A DNA stretch of 64,000 nt from Taibaiella sp965229095 (GTDB lineage Bacteria > Bacteroidota > Bacteroidia > Chitinophagales > Chitinophagaceae): contig OZ245855.1 of assembly GCA_965229095.1 (NCBI GenBank), positions 2,790,001-2,854,000 on the forward strand, written 5' to 3'. The notes beneath the pieces were generated by a model. It saw only the letters and a list, made by a program, of their open reading frames with translations. It was not told where the DNA came from and ran no database searches. Made by a program: the position numbers and the translations under genes. Shown here piece by piece: positions 1 to 9,851 of this stretch (the first letter of the stretch is position 1; each line of letters begins with the position of its first letter).

Positions 1-1426
1 TAGTAATCGCAAATTGCTGGTACAGCTTCCCGGTAATGCCGGGTATAAAGCCAACAGGAACGAAGACTGAGGCAAGAATAAGGGCAATGGCTACCACCGG
101 GGCCGATATCTCTTTCATGGCACGGTAAGTGGCCTCCTTGGGCGACATCTGCTCATGGTCTATAAAATGCTGCACCGCTTCTACAACGATAATAGCATCG
201 TCGACCACGATGCCTATCGCAAGTACGAATCCGAACAGGGTAAGTGTATTGATCGTAAAGCCCAGCGGGATAAATAAAATGAAGGTGCTGATAATAGACA
301 CCGGTATGGCAATAATAGGAATAAGCGCGGAGCGCCAGTTCTGCAGAAACAGGAACACAACGATTACGACAAGGCCCAATGCTTCGAACAGGGTCTTTAC
401 CACCTCGCTTATAGAAACCTGGATGATGGTTACGTTCTCAAATGGTATGGAATAATCCACATCGGGCGGGAACGTTTTCTTGAGCTCGGCCAGGGCTGCA
501 TAAACGTTCTCTGCCGTTTGCAAGGCATTGCTGGTCGGAGATTGATAAACCATAACTGTAGTGGCCGGCTTACCGTCGGCAAAGCCCTTATTACCATAAT
601 TGAATTTGCCCAGCTCTACCCTGGCAATATCCTTCAGGCGGATCATCTCGCCGGTAGCCGGTACCGACTTGACGATTACGTTCTCATACTCCTCCGGCTT
701 GCTGAGCAGGCTATTGACAATAATCGTGTATTCGTTGGCTTGCGTTGCGGGCTGAGGAGGCGCGCCCACTGCACCTCCTGCTATATACATGTTTTGCCTT
801 TGCAAAGCTGTTATTACATCGGAAGGCATTAAGCTATAGGATGCCATTTTCTTGGGGGCCATCCAGATACGCATGCTGAAAGGGTTGCCACGGGATTGCA
901 CATCGCCTACTCCCGGCACGCGCAGCAATGCGTCTACAAGATAGGTATTGGTATAATTATCTAGGAAAGTGATACCATGCGTTCCATTGGGCGAATAGAT
1001 GGCGATATTCATGAGCTGGTCCGGGTTACGCGCCCGTACGGTTACACCCAATTGTCCTACAACCGAAGGTAAAATAGGAGCGGCAAGCCCCACCCGGTTC
1101 TGCACGTTGAGGGTAGCCACATTTACATTGGTACCTACATCGAAGGTGACACTGATACTTGAGGAACCCGTTTGTGTATTGGTACTCTGCATATACATCA
1201 TTCCCGGCACGCCGTTTACCTGCTCTTCTATAGGAATGGTTACCGTTTGCTCGACCGTTTGCGCATCGGCCCCGGTATAGTTGGCCGAGATCCCGACGCC
1301 TGGCGGTGTAATTTTGGGGAATTGGTCCAATGGCAGATTCACCATGCAAATAAGGCCCGCGATCGTCAGCACGATAGATATGACAATCGCAGTAACCGGC
1401 CTTTTTATGAATGTGCTGGCGATCAT
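1..1426 (-). CDS. RND (HAE1-type) multidrug efflux permease, second tandem copy, partial
   Basis: The reading frame is open from an ATG at 1426 to the left edge of the window, so about 475 N-terminal codons are present and the C-terminal half lies outside. The translation begins MIASTFIKRPVTAIV and runs through the first periplasmic porter domain to the TM4 motif GIVVDDAIIVVEA, whose paired Asp form the proton relay of AcrB-type pumps. It is clearly paralogous to the permease immediately upstream, sharing almost every block. Its ATG overlaps the TGA of that gene (ATGA), so the two are translationally coupled. It should be an inner-membrane proton antiporter that works with the lipoprotein adaptor and TolC-like protein of the same operon. 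Substrate is unknown. Two adjacent permeases with one adaptor recall MdtBC heterotrimers, which is inference. Confidence 0.93.
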   Translation of the reverse strand, partial: MIASTFIKRPVTAIVISIVLTIAGLICMVNLPLDQFPKITPPGVGISANYTGADAQTVEQTVTIPIEEQVNGVPGMMYMQSTNTQTGSSSISVTFDVGTNVNVATLNVQNRVGLAAPILPSVVGQLGVTVRARNPDQLMNIAIYSPNGTHGITFLDNYTNTYLVDALLRVPGVGDVQSRGNPFSMRIWMAPKKMASYSLMPSDVITALQRQNMYIAGGAVGAPPQPATQANEYTIIVNSLLSKPEEYENVIVKSVPATGEMIRLKDIARVELGKFNYGNKGFADGKPATTVMVYQSPTSNALQTAENVYAALAELKKTFPPDVDYSIPFENVTIIQVSISEVVKTLFEALGLVVIVVFLFLQNWRSALIPIIAIPVSIISTFILFIPLGFTINTLTLFGFVLAIGIVVDDAIIVVEAVQHFIDHEQMSPKEATYRAMKEISAPVVAIALILASVFVPVGFIPGITGKLYQQFAIT

Positions 1427-4400
1427 CCGTTTCCAGGTTTATTAAAATCACGGGACCTTTGTATTTCAAATTCCAGCTCGGCATCAATACTCTGTTGCTC
1501 CACCTTCCGGGCTTTCTCCATCAGGCTTTCATGATGTTCCCGAAGCCAGGCCAGCTTCTTTTTGCCATAGGATAATCTTGTGATGGCCACAAACAAAACA
1601 GGCACAATGAAGATGGCTATGGTAGAAGCGGTTATCATACCGCCCAGCACCGTAAAACCGATGGTCCTGCGGGAAATGGCCCCCGCACCTGTCGCCAGTA
1701 CCAATGGCATTACGCCCAAGATGAAGGCCATGGAGGTCATCACGATCGGGCGAAGGCGTAGTCCTACTGCTTCCAGCGTTGATTGTATCAGGTCCTCTCC
1801 CCTGTCTACACGCACCTTGGCAAATTCCACGATCAGGATAGCGTTCTTTGCTGCAAGGCCGATCAAGGTTATCATACCGATTTGCGCATAGACGTTGTTG
1901 GTAAGGCTGGGCACAAAGAATAAGGTTAGAATGGCCCCAAAAACGCCAATAGGCACAGCAAGCAACACCGAAAAGGGCACCGACCAGCTTTCATACAATG
2001 CAGACAGAAAAAGAAAGACGAAGGTGATAGAGAAGATAAAAATGTAAACAGTAGTAGAACCTGCCTTGATTTCCTCATGGCTCAGGCCCGAAAATTCATA
2101 GGCATAACCTTGAGGCAGTACTTTCGCAGCTACATCTTTCAACGCCTCAATCGTTTGTGTAGTGCTGTATCCTGCGGCAGAAGTACCATTAATTTCCGCA
2201 GAACGAAAAATATTGAAATGAGAAATCAAGGGCGACGTTTCTATCGGCCTGTAGCTGATCAGCGTACCCAATGGCAACATTTGCCCGGCCTGGTTGCGGA
2301 CATAATATTTATTCATATCGGTGATCACATTGCGAAAAGCAGTATCGGCTTGTACTACCACATGAAAGGTACGGTTGTATGCGGTAAAGTCGTTAATATA
2401 CATACTACCCATAAAGGCCTGTATCGTAGTGAATACATCCCCTACATCAACACCTAATTTTTCGCATTTTTCACGATCGACAGTAACGCTGAAACTGGGC
2501 GTATGCGCATTGTAGAAACTGTAAGCGCCCGATATGGCCGGGTTTTTATTGGCCTCTGCTATAAACTTGTTTACTACGCCTTCAAAAGCCTGCAGATCAT
2601 CATTGGTGCTTCGTTGCTCTATCTGGAAACTAAAACCTACCGTTGCGCCTACACCTGGCAATGGCGAGGGCTGTACAACTTCTACATTGGCATCGTGGAT
2701 GCCTGCCGACGTAATCCTCTTGCGTAATTCCGCAATGATGCCCGGTACTTGTTCGCTTTTCCGGCTCCGTTGATCCCAGGGATCGAGCTGTAGATATATG
2801 GTCCCGCAGTTGGAATTGGATGCATTATTAATTACGTTCAATCCCGACAATGCCGCGTAATGGCCTACACCCGGGGTGGCTGCCACCACCTTCATCAGCT
2901 TGTTCATTACCTGCACCGACCGCGTGGTCGAAGATGCAGGCGGCAATTGAAAAGTAACATACAAATTGCCGTCGTCTTCAGAAGGGATAAAGCCGGAAGG
3001 CTTATACATGAACAAATATATCGCCGAAATGCATATCAGGATCAATAAGACAACAATATACCGCACACCCTTAATGCTTCTGTCCACACCCCTTACATAG
3101 CTCCGGGTAATACGATCAAACCATGCATTGAACCTGGTGAATAACCGCTTCAGCCTTGTTTCTTTTTTGTTTTGATCCGTGGGTTTCAGCAATAAAGTAC
3201 AGAGGGCAGGAGTAAGTGATAATGCAACAAATGCGGAAATGACGACAGAGATCGCAATGGTAATCGCAAACTGCTGGTACAGCCGCCCTACAATACCGGG
3301 AATGAACCCGACAGGTACAAATACCGCCGCCAGTATAAGCGCAATGGCCACTACCGGCGCCGAAATATCCTTCATGGCATAATAGGTGGCCTCTTTGGGC
3401 GACATACCTTTCTCGTCCATGTAGTGCTGTACGGCTTCTACCACGATGATCGCATCGTCCACCACGATACCAATGGCCAATACAAAGCCAAACATGGTAA
3501 GTGTATTGATCGTAAAGCCAAGCGGGATGAAAAAGCAAAAGGTACCGAAAATGGATACGGGAATAGCCAGTACAGGAATAAGCGTCGACCGGAAATTCTG
3601 GAGGAATATAAACACCACCACTGCCACCAGCGCCAGTGTCATTAGTAAAGTAACCACCACATCGCTCATGGAAACTTTAACTACGGTAACGGACTCGAAA
3701 GGTACTTTATACGCTACATCCGACGGAAAAAACTGCTTTAGTTGTTCCAGTTCCTTATAAATGCCTTCAGCCGTTTTCAGGGCATTGCTGCCCGGAGCCT
3801 GGTAAATGCGCAAGTAGGATGCACGATGTCCATCCACGAAGGAATTGCTGGAAAAGCTGAACTTGCCCAGCTCCACCCTGGCTACATCTTTGAGGTAAAC
3901 CAATGCACCGGTCGAAGGGGTAGTTTTGATGATAATATTCTCAAATTCCGAAACCTTGCTCAGCCGTCCGTTGACCAAGATACCCAGCTCAAAGGTCTGG
4001 GCCTTGGATTGAGGCGGTACACCTGCAGAGCCAGCTGCAACCTGCACATTCTGGGCATTTAAAGCGTTAATGATGTCCTGGGGCGTGATGCTGTACGAGG
4101 CCATTTTATCCGGGTTCATCCATACCCGCATACTGAAATTATCGGCGAAGCTGTTGATCGTACCCACACCCGGCACACGCAGCAAAGCATCCTGGATAAA
4201 TATATTGGTGTAGTTATCCAGAAAAGTAATATCATGCGTGCTGTTGGGTGAATAGATAGCGACCATCATCAGCATGCTCGGATTCACCGCGCGAACAGTA
4301 AGCCCGAGCCGGGTAGCAGCACTCGGTATCAGTGGGGTGGCAATGCTCACCCGGTTTTGTACATCCAGTGTGGCAATATCGATATCGGTCCCGATGCCAT

Positions 4401-4683
4401 AAGTCACCGTTGCCTGCATACCCCCGTTATTGGTACTGCTGCTTTGCATATACTCCATTCCCGGCGTACCGTTTACCTGCCCTTCAATCGGGGTTGCCAC
4501 GGTTTGCTCTACGGTCTGCGCATCGGCCCCGGTAAACTGCCCGTTGATTTGTACCACAGGAGGCGTTATGTCCGGGTATTGGTCTACAGGCAAATTGAGG
4601 ATGCAAACGCTCCCAGTCAGTACCAGAACGATGGATACGACTATTGCAGTTACCGGCCTTTTAATGAATGTATTTGCTATCAT
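1423..4683 (-). CDS. RND (HAE1-type) multidrug efflux permease, first tandem copy
   Basis: A 1086-residue protein, the usual full length of AcrB/HAE1-type transporters. The N-terminus MIANTFIKRP is the cytoplasmic start plus TM1 typical of the family. Two large periplasmic porter domains follow TM1 and TM7. The proton-relay pair is visible as VVDD at residues 407-410 and the partner Lys lies in the TM10 stretch GLAAKNAILIVEFAK. The C-terminal tail after TM12 is charged (KVEQQSIDAELEFEIQ). It follows the adaptor gene by 51 nt and overlaps the next permease by 4 nt. Role: proton-driven export of toxic compounds across the envelope through the OMF. Substrate cannot be read from sequence. Confidence 0.96.
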   Translation of the reverse strand: MIANTFIKRPVTAIVVSIVLVLTGSVCILNLPVDQYPDITPPVVQINGQFTGADAQTVEQTVATPIEGQVNGTPGMEYMQSSSTNNGGMQATVTYGIGTDIDIATLDVQNRVSIATPLIPSAATRLGLTVRAVNPSMLMMVAIYSPNSTHDITFLDNYTNIFIQDALLRVPGVGTINSFADNFSMRVWMNPDKMASYSITPQDIINALNAQNVQVAAGSAGVPPQSKAQTFELGILVNGRLSKVSEFENIIIKTTPSTGALVYLKDVARVELGKFSFSSNSFVDGHRASYLRIYQAPGSNALKTAEGIYKELEQLKQFFPSDVAYKVPFESVTVVKVSMSDVVVTLLMTLALVAVVVFIFLQNFRSTLIPVLAIPVSIFGTFCFFIPLGFTINTLTMFGFVLAIGIVVDDAIIVVEAVQHYMDEKGMSPKEATYYAMKDISAPVVAIALILAAVFVPVGFIPGIVGRLYQQFAITIAISVVISAFVALSLTPALCTLLLKPTDQNKKETRLKRLFTRFNAWFDRITRSYVRGVDRSIKGVRYIVVLLILICISAIYLFMYKPSGFIPSEDDGNLYVTFQLPPASSTTRSVQVMNKLMKVVAATPGVGHYAALSGLNVINNASNSNCGTIYLQLDPWDQRSRKSEQVPGIIAELRKRITSAGIHDANVEVVQPSPLPGVGATVGFSFQIEQRSTNDDLQAFEGVVNKFIAEANKNPAISGAYSFYNAHTPSFSVTVDREKCEKLGVDVGDVFTTIQAFMGSMYINDFTAYNRTFHVVVQADTAFRNVITDMNKYYVRNQAGQMLPLGTLISYRPIETSPLISHFNIFRSAEINGTSAAGYSTTQTIEALKDVAAKVLPQGYAYEFSGLSHEEIKAGSTTVYIFIFSITFVFLFLSALYESWSVPFSVLLAVPIGVFGAILTLFFVPSLTNNVYAQIGMITLIGLAAKNAILIVEFAKVRVDRGEDLIQSTLEAVGLRLRPIVMTSMAFILGVMPLVLATGAGAISRRTIGFTVLGGMITASTIAIFIVPVLFVAITRLSYGKKKLAWLREHHESLMEKARKVEQQSIDAELEFEIQRSRDFNKPGNG

Positions 4684-4734
4684 AATCTGCCTGTCTCATT
4701 TTTGATATACATACAGCCTTCCGCTCTTCTCCTC

Positions 4735-5955
4735 TTAACGACGGCTTCTACGTCCGTTACCGGAATCGCTCCCTTGCTCCGGTTTTTTACCACCAACAGC
4801 AATAGGTGAGCCATCGTGTATGGCCTGGATGCCATCTACAACAATACGGTCTCCATCATTAACGCCCGACAATACGATAACGTCGGGGCCTATGGTTTGT
4901 CCCAGGTGTACCTTTTTCTGGATGGCGTATAGCCGGCGCCCTTTCCCCTTCTGTGCCTCATCCGGCACTTCCGGGGAACCGGCATCTTCCCGCGCCATCG
5001 TTGTGTCTTTGGCTACATAGAGGAAATACTCACCCATTTGCTCTACTACAGCTTTTCCCGGCACCACCATTTGCGGCGTGCCTTCCTGGTTACGTACGCG
5101 CACCACGCAGCTCATGCCCACTTTCAACAGGTTCTGGGGATTAGGGAATACGAGCCGGATACGGATAGTGCCTGTTTGCGGGTCTACGGCACGGTCGATT
5201 ACCGATATTTTCCCTGGGAAAGGATAAAGGGAATTGTCGGGCAATTGCATCGTGAACAAAGAATCGGGCATCGATTTGCTGTCATTCTTGAAGCGCTCGA
5301 AGGCTATCAATTGTTTCTCGTTCACCAAAAAATCAACGGCCATAGGGTCGTTGGTGGAAATGGTATTTAATATCGTTTGACCTCCTACTACCACATTACC
5401 GATCCTTACCGCGCTAATGCCGATAGTGCCGTCGAATGGGGCATATATGCTGGCAAAATTCAGGTTGGCCTGTGCCGTTTTTAAAGCCTGCTGCGCCGCT
5501 TTGGTCTGGCTTTTGGCTGTTTCCAGAGCAATTACCGCATGGTCGTAGGCCTGCTTGGCTACTGCATTGTATTGGTTCAGGTACACATAACGGTCGGCAT
5601 CCTGTTGCTGCTGTAGCTGGTTGGCTTCGGCCACTTTAAGATTGGCCTGGGCCTGGTCGCAGGCCGCCTGGTAGATCCGTTTATCGATCTCGTACAACAA
5701 TTGTCCTTTATGCACCTGGCTTCCATCTGCAGCATAAATACCGGTAACATATCCCTGAACATTGCTCGGGATAATATTCACCTGGCTCAGCGCTTGTGTC
5801 GTTGAAGGGTACTGATCATAATACCGGACATTTTTGCTGGCAACCGTATACAGGTTTACCGGGGCAGGCGGTATCCTTGCAGGAGGCTTTTGCTGACAGG
5901 AAAAAAGAACGACACCTCCTGTTATCGAGCATATATATCGTGTTACCCTATTCAT
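4735..5955 (-). CDS. RND efflux periplasmic adaptor (membrane fusion) lipoprotein
   Basis: The open frame extends to 6018, but the start chosen is the ATG at 5955, which gives a 406-residue protein beginning MNRVTRYICS with a lipobox-like VLFSC, so it is probably a lipoprotein. Next come the biotinyl-lipoyl half-motif (VQGYVTGIYAADGSQVHKG), a Gln/Ala-rich alpha-helical hairpin (about residues 110-170), the second lipoyl half (NFASIYAPFDGTIG) and the beta-barrel and membrane-proximal domains. This is the order of AcrA/MexA-type adaptors. It bridges RND permease and TolC-like channel. The upstream gene ends at 5985, 30 nt before this start. The tail is Arg/Gly rich (SGNGRRSRR). Confidence 0.95.
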   Translation of the reverse strand: MNRVTRYICSITGGVVLFSCQQKPPARIPPAPVNLYTVASKNVRYYDQYPSTTQALSQVNIIPSNVQGYVTGIYAADGSQVHKGQLLYEIDKRIYQAACDQAQANLKVAEANQLQQQQDADRYVYLNQYNAVAKQAYDHAVIALETAKSQTKAAQQALKTAQANLNFASIYAPFDGTIGISAVRIGNVVVGGQTILNTISTNDPMAVDFLVNEKQLIAFERFKNDSKSMPDSLFTMQLPDNSLYPFPGKISVIDRAVDPQTGTIRIRLVFPNPQNLLKVGMSCVVRVRNQEGTPQMVVPGKAVVEQMGEYFLYVAKDTTMAREDAGSPEVPDEAQKGKGRRLYAIQKKVHLGQTIGPDVIVLSGVNDGDRIVVDGIQAIHDGSPIAVGGKKPEQGSDSGNGRRSRR

Positions 5956-5984
5956 AGAGCAGGTTTTACTTTTCAGCGATGAAC

Positions 5985-7367
5985 TTAATGCGGAAGCATC
6001 CCCATGGCCTTTTGCCAATCAATCTTACTGGAAAGCGTCTGGAACAAAGCATTCAGGTAAGTCAACTGGGCCGTTCGCAGGTTTGACTCGGCAGTAATGA
6101 CATTCAGATAAGGTACTATGCCCTGCTTGTATTGCAGGTCTACAACAAAATATACACGCCTGGCCATTGTCACATTATCCCTCATCTGGCGCATATTGTA
6201 CACATTACTTTTATAATTGGCCAGGGCCGTGGTATACTCCGAATAAACGGACGCTTTCAGATTAGCTTCGTTCCAGTCCAGTATCTGTTCCTGAAGCCTG
6301 GAACGACGCAGGTTTTGCGTCCGGGAAAAGCCCGTAAATACCGGTAAGCTCAAAGTCAATCCGATGATCGAATTGGGATAGACGGTATTGTACAGCATCG
6401 AAAATTCATTATTCTGGAAAGCGTAGTTATAATTGTAAAAAGCAGATAGAGTAGGCAGAAGGAAAAGTTTCCCGTAGTAATTGCTGAGCTGATGTTGTTG
6501 TTGTTTTTGTACCGCCAGTTGCTTGAATTCTATGCGGTTTTCATATTGTAGTTGTGCCGTAGTATCGATGGGGATATCTTTAAACATTTCAGTGCTGTCG
6601 TAGAAGACGTTGAATTGCTGTTCCTGGGGATAGCCCATCATTTGCTTTAACGACGCATATTGGGGCCACACACTTTCACCAGCCTGCTTGAGCTGGACCA
6701 GGGAAGTATTCAGCGAAATGGTAGCTTGCAGGTAGTCCGTTTCATCAACGATACCACCAACATACTGATGATAAGCGGTACGCATGCTTTCCCCCAGCCG
6801 CGCAGTATCTTCTTTCAATACATCGATCTGCTGTAAGGTCAGCAGTAAACTGTAAAACGTTTTGCTGACATTGGCCACAAGATCGATTTTGCTGCTGTCG
6901 ATGCTTTGTTCCGCTGCCTTTAGATTGAGCGGCGCTACTTTGGCGGCATAGACCAGGGCCGGGTTAAAAATGGTTTGTGTTATGCCCACAGCCGGTGTAG
7001 AGGTATTGACCACACTGGTTTGTACAGGCGTCTCGACCCCATTTATGTTGGAGAGTGCAGTGGGGCGCTGCAGGTAATGGTTAAAATTTGCCGTAACACC
7101 CACCTGCGGATACCAACCCGATAAGCTGATGGCATTGGATGCTTTGGCAATAGTAGCCCTGATCAGGGATTGCTGCAAGCCAGGCTGATGCTGCAACGCG
7201 TAATCGATACATTGTTTAAGGGATAAGGAAGAAATACTGTCGTTTAGCTGCTGACAGTAAGCCGTAGTAGTAAAACAGAAGGGAAGAAGAAGCGCGCCCC
7301 AGATATAACCTGGGCAGGCTATCTTTCTTTTTTTAGTCTTTGCTAAATGACTCCGGGTTCTTATCAT
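5985..7367 (-). CDS. TolC-family outer membrane efflux protein
   Basis: A 460-residue protein with a Lys/Arg-rich N-terminus, a hydrophobic signal segment (GALLLPFCFTT) and likely cleavage near AYCQQ. The mature part starts with SLSLKQCIDYALQHQPGL, the typical opening of outer membrane efflux proteins. Two homologous repeats of long alpha helices follow (for example around residues 140-220 and 360-440), with beta segments between. It is the first gene of the four-gene efflux operon and forms the outer-membrane channel for the adaptor and permeases that follow. Family length and repeat pattern fit TolC/OprM-type proteins. The gene is led by a near-consensus promoter. Confidence 0.94.
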   Translation of the reverse strand: MIRTRSHLAKTKKRKIACPGYIWGALLLPFCFTTTAYCQQLNDSISSLSLKQCIDYALQHQPGLQQSLIRATIAKASNAISLSGWYPQVGVTANFNHYLQRPTALSNINGVETPVQTSVVNTSTPAVGITQTIFNPALVYAAKVAPLNLKAAEQSIDSSKIDLVANVSKTFYSLLLTLQQIDVLKEDTARLGESMRTAYHQYVGGIVDETDYLQATISLNTSLVQLKQAGESVWPQYASLKQMMGYPQEQQFNVFYDSTEMFKDIPIDTTAQLQYENRIEFKQLAVQKQQQHQLSNYYGKLFLLPTLSAFYNYNYAFQNNEFSMLYNTVYPNSIIGLTLSLPVFTGFSRTQNLRRSRLQEQILDWNEANLKASVYSEYTTALANYKSNVYNMRQMRDNVTMARRVYFVVDLQYKQGIVPYLNVITAESNLRTAQLTYLNALFQTLSSKIDWQKAMGMLPH

Positions 7368-7406
7368 CTTAGCTACTCTTTTGGCAGTGGAGTTAACACT
7401 ATAGCT

Positions 7407-7434
7407 TAAAGATAAGCATATTATTAATAAACAA
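7407..7434 (-). promoter_or_regulatory. Candidate promoter of the efflux operon
   Basis: On the minus strand a TTG (7434-7432) lies 17 nt before TATCTTTA (7414-7407), one base away from the Bacteroidota -7 consensus TAnnTTTG. It would give a leader of about 30 nt before the TolC-like gene. The rest of the 314-nt gap between this gene and the divergent hydrolase is AT-rich and shows no other gene. Confidence 0.4.
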
Positions 7435-7681
7435 ACCTATTGACAAGTTAATATGTTCATGCATGCATAATGCACTTTAGTTATTCGCATTTTACCGAAG
7501 ACCCACAATCGGGATATTGCGTATTTTTATGAGTAGCATATTGACCCAAAGCCTCCGTTAAACAGGATATGTTATACAGGCGAGTTGGTGATAAGCAGAG
7601 TTGTCAATTGTACCGGGCGATATGATGCGGTTTTTGTACAAAAAAGCCATTCGCCACCATAAACCAAAACCAGAATGATGT

Positions 7682-9598
7682 ATGGAATTCCGCCTTAAAA
7701 ATTTCATCCGGTGTTTGTTGGGCTGCATTTTGATGATGACTCCTCACTTGCTTCAGATTGCTTATGCACAACCGACCGGACAGCCGGAGGCTCCTATACA
7801 ATGGATAAATACGCTGCCGGTAATAGACGGTGTATTGGACAATGAATTATCATACCTGGAGCAACGTAAGTTTAATTGCTTCTGGCGATTTGAAAACCCG
7901 GCGACAGACACAATGAAAGTCAGCTATTGCCTGGGATACACATCCACGCATCTTTATGTCTATATCGAAACGGCAACGGACAGTATTACATACCGGGACC
8001 GGGGATTTATTAACGGAGATGGCTTCAAGCTTTTAATAGCAATGCCTCAATCCGATTCAGGTACCAATGAATACTATGACCTGGTTTTTTCCCCTTCAAA
8101 GGATAAGCAGTATTGGGCACGGAAAAGAATCTGGGAATACAACAGGGAGCAGGAACATAAGAAAAAGCTAAGTAGTGCTACCATGTTTGAGGAACAAGCG
8201 GGGAAGGCCCGCTGTGGCTTTGAAGCACTGATAGCCTGGCGGGATATTCTACCCTACCATCCATGGTTCCTGGAGGCGATGGGTTACAACCTTTATTTTG
8301 CCAAAGGCCTCGGTCCCGGTATTACCAATGGGTATGCAGTAGTAGCCGATGAAGGGATATGGGATGAGGAAGTCCCCCTGCGGCAATATGCTGCCATGAG
8401 GTTTGAGACACCTGCCTCCGTGAAAACACCAATGTTATGCGCACAACCTTTGGAAAGGAACCTGAAGTCGGGATTACCGATCCTTATACGTACAGTCACC
8501 ATCGGGGCGACCGACCCCAAAAGTGAATTACGCCTGGTACTTAGAAAGGATACAGCAACTGTTGTACACAAAAAAGATATTTTATTGCCTGGGAGCAGCA
8601 CGTTACAGTATCGAACAGATACTATGCAGATCGGAGGCATATTACCTGGCATTTATACCCTGGAAATCAGCTCGGGTCAATCTACTGCAAATTATACGAT
8701 AACTGTATTGCCCGTTATTGCATTTGATACGATACAACAAAACATTCATATCAATGTACACAAGCTGTCCGAAGGCATTACAAATACTTTATTGTTTAAG
8801 CTGCAGTTACTCCGGCAGAAATTAGCAGCGTTAAAAAGATACGAGACAGGAGAAGAGGTCCTTCAATACTGGTTTACGTTTCAGCAGGAATACCATGCAT
8901 TTCAGAGCGGGAGCGATCCATACACAAACAGGACTGTACCCTACCAGAGAGCATTCCGGTCAAAGTACGACAACACTTACCAGCCCTATAGTCTAAAACT
9001 TCCAAAGGATTATGATCCCCGGAAAAAATATCCGCTCCTGGTGTTTCTGCATGGCAGTGGCCAGGATGAACAGGGCGTATTAGGACAAGCAAGGAGCGAT
9101 GGAAATTTTATTGAAATAGCTCCCTTTGCAAGAGACCGGTACCGTTGTTATTCTTCGGATAGCAGCCAGAATGATATATTAGAAGCCATTGATGATGTTT
9201 GCCAATATTTCCCCGTAGACAAGCATAAAATAGTGATCGGTGGATTTTCCATGGGGGGCTATGGTGCGCTCAGAACTTATTTTGAACACCCTCACCTTTA
9301 CAAAGGAATTGCCGTATTTGCAGGGCATCCCGCCTTGGCAAGTGAGTGGCTGGGCGAAGGACATCCCGATTTCCTCAACGATAATTACTTGTCTGCTTTT
9401 TCAGGCGTACCCATATTCATTTATCATGGAAGGAAAGATGGCGCGTTGCCGGTTGAAAAAGCGGTACTACTGGCCCGGAAACTTAAGAGCAAGGGCAGTA
9501 TCGTAACAGAAAGGATAGTTGACAATAAAGCCCACGAATACCCGGATGATGAAACGAACCGCATTTATTTCAACTGGTTGAAAAAGCTGGAAAAATAA
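7682..9598 (+). CDS. Secreted CBM9-like / alpha-beta hydrolase (esterase-type) fusion
   Basis: A 638-residue protein with a signal peptide (hydrophobic CLLGCILMM, cleavage near AYAQP). Residues about 40-250 look like a family 9 carbohydrate-binding or DOMON-like sandwich: VIDGVLDNE near the start, HLYVYIE, and INGDGFKLL. Residues about 425-638 are an alpha/beta hydrolase with LLVFLHGSG (oxyanion region), nucleophile elbow GGFSMGGYG, acid in HGRKDGALP and catalytic His in NKAHEYP. This catalytic half resembles prolyl-oligopeptidase/feruloyl-esterase-like secreted hydrolases. A role in de-esterifying or processing plant or microbial glycans is likely but not shown. It stands alone, divergent from the efflux operon. 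Confidence 0.82.
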   Translation: MEFRLKNFIRCLLGCILMMTPHLLQIAYAQPTGQPEAPIQWINTLPVIDGVLDNELSYLEQRKFNCFWRFENPATDTMKVSYCLGYTSTHLYVYIETATDSITYRDRGFINGDGFKLLIAMPQSDSGTNEYYDLVFSPSKDKQYWARKRIWEYNREQEHKKKLSSATMFEEQAGKARCGFEALIAWRDILPYHPWFLEAMGYNLYFAKGLGPGITNGYAVVADEGIWDEEVPLRQYAAMRFETPASVKTPMLCAQPLERNLKSGLPILIRTVTIGATDPKSELRLVLRKDTATVVHKKDILLPGSSTLQYRTDTMQIGGILPGIYTLEISSGQSTANYTITVLPVIAFDTIQQNIHINVHKLSEGITNTLLFKLQLLRQKLAALKRYETGEEVLQYWFTFQQEYHAFQSGSDPYTNRTVPYQRAFRSKYDNTYQPYSLKLPKDYDPRKKYPLLVFLHGSGQDEQGVLGQARSDGNFIEIAPFARDRYRCYSSDSSQNDILEAIDDVCQYFPVDKHKIVIGGFSMGGYGALRTYFEHPHLYKGIAVFAGHPALASEWLGEGHPDFLNDNYLSAFSGVPIFIYHGRKDGALPVEKAVLLARKLKSKGSIVTERIVDNKAHEYPDDETNRIYFNWLKKLEK

Positions 9599-9851
9599 GC
9601 GCCACCATGTCTCAATCGGGAACAGCTTAAAAGTTGCAGCTTTCTACACCGGGACGAAGATTATTACCTGTAATTCATTTTCTTGTCCTGTTTATACTAT
9701 TAAGCTGCAATTACCGTTATGCTCTTGGCTTTTAGCATAAATTCTATAGAAGTCCATGCACTTCAGCACCGAAAGACGGCACTTGTTACCTTTTTGATCA
9801 AGGGGCCGGTTTGTTGCCGGAATAACAACCAACATAACAACAATAACCCAT

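Noticed and set aside
1423..4683. Two HAE1 permeases as an assembly duplication
   Set aside because: The second copy has many amino-acid differences along its whole length, so the pair is a genuine old duplication.
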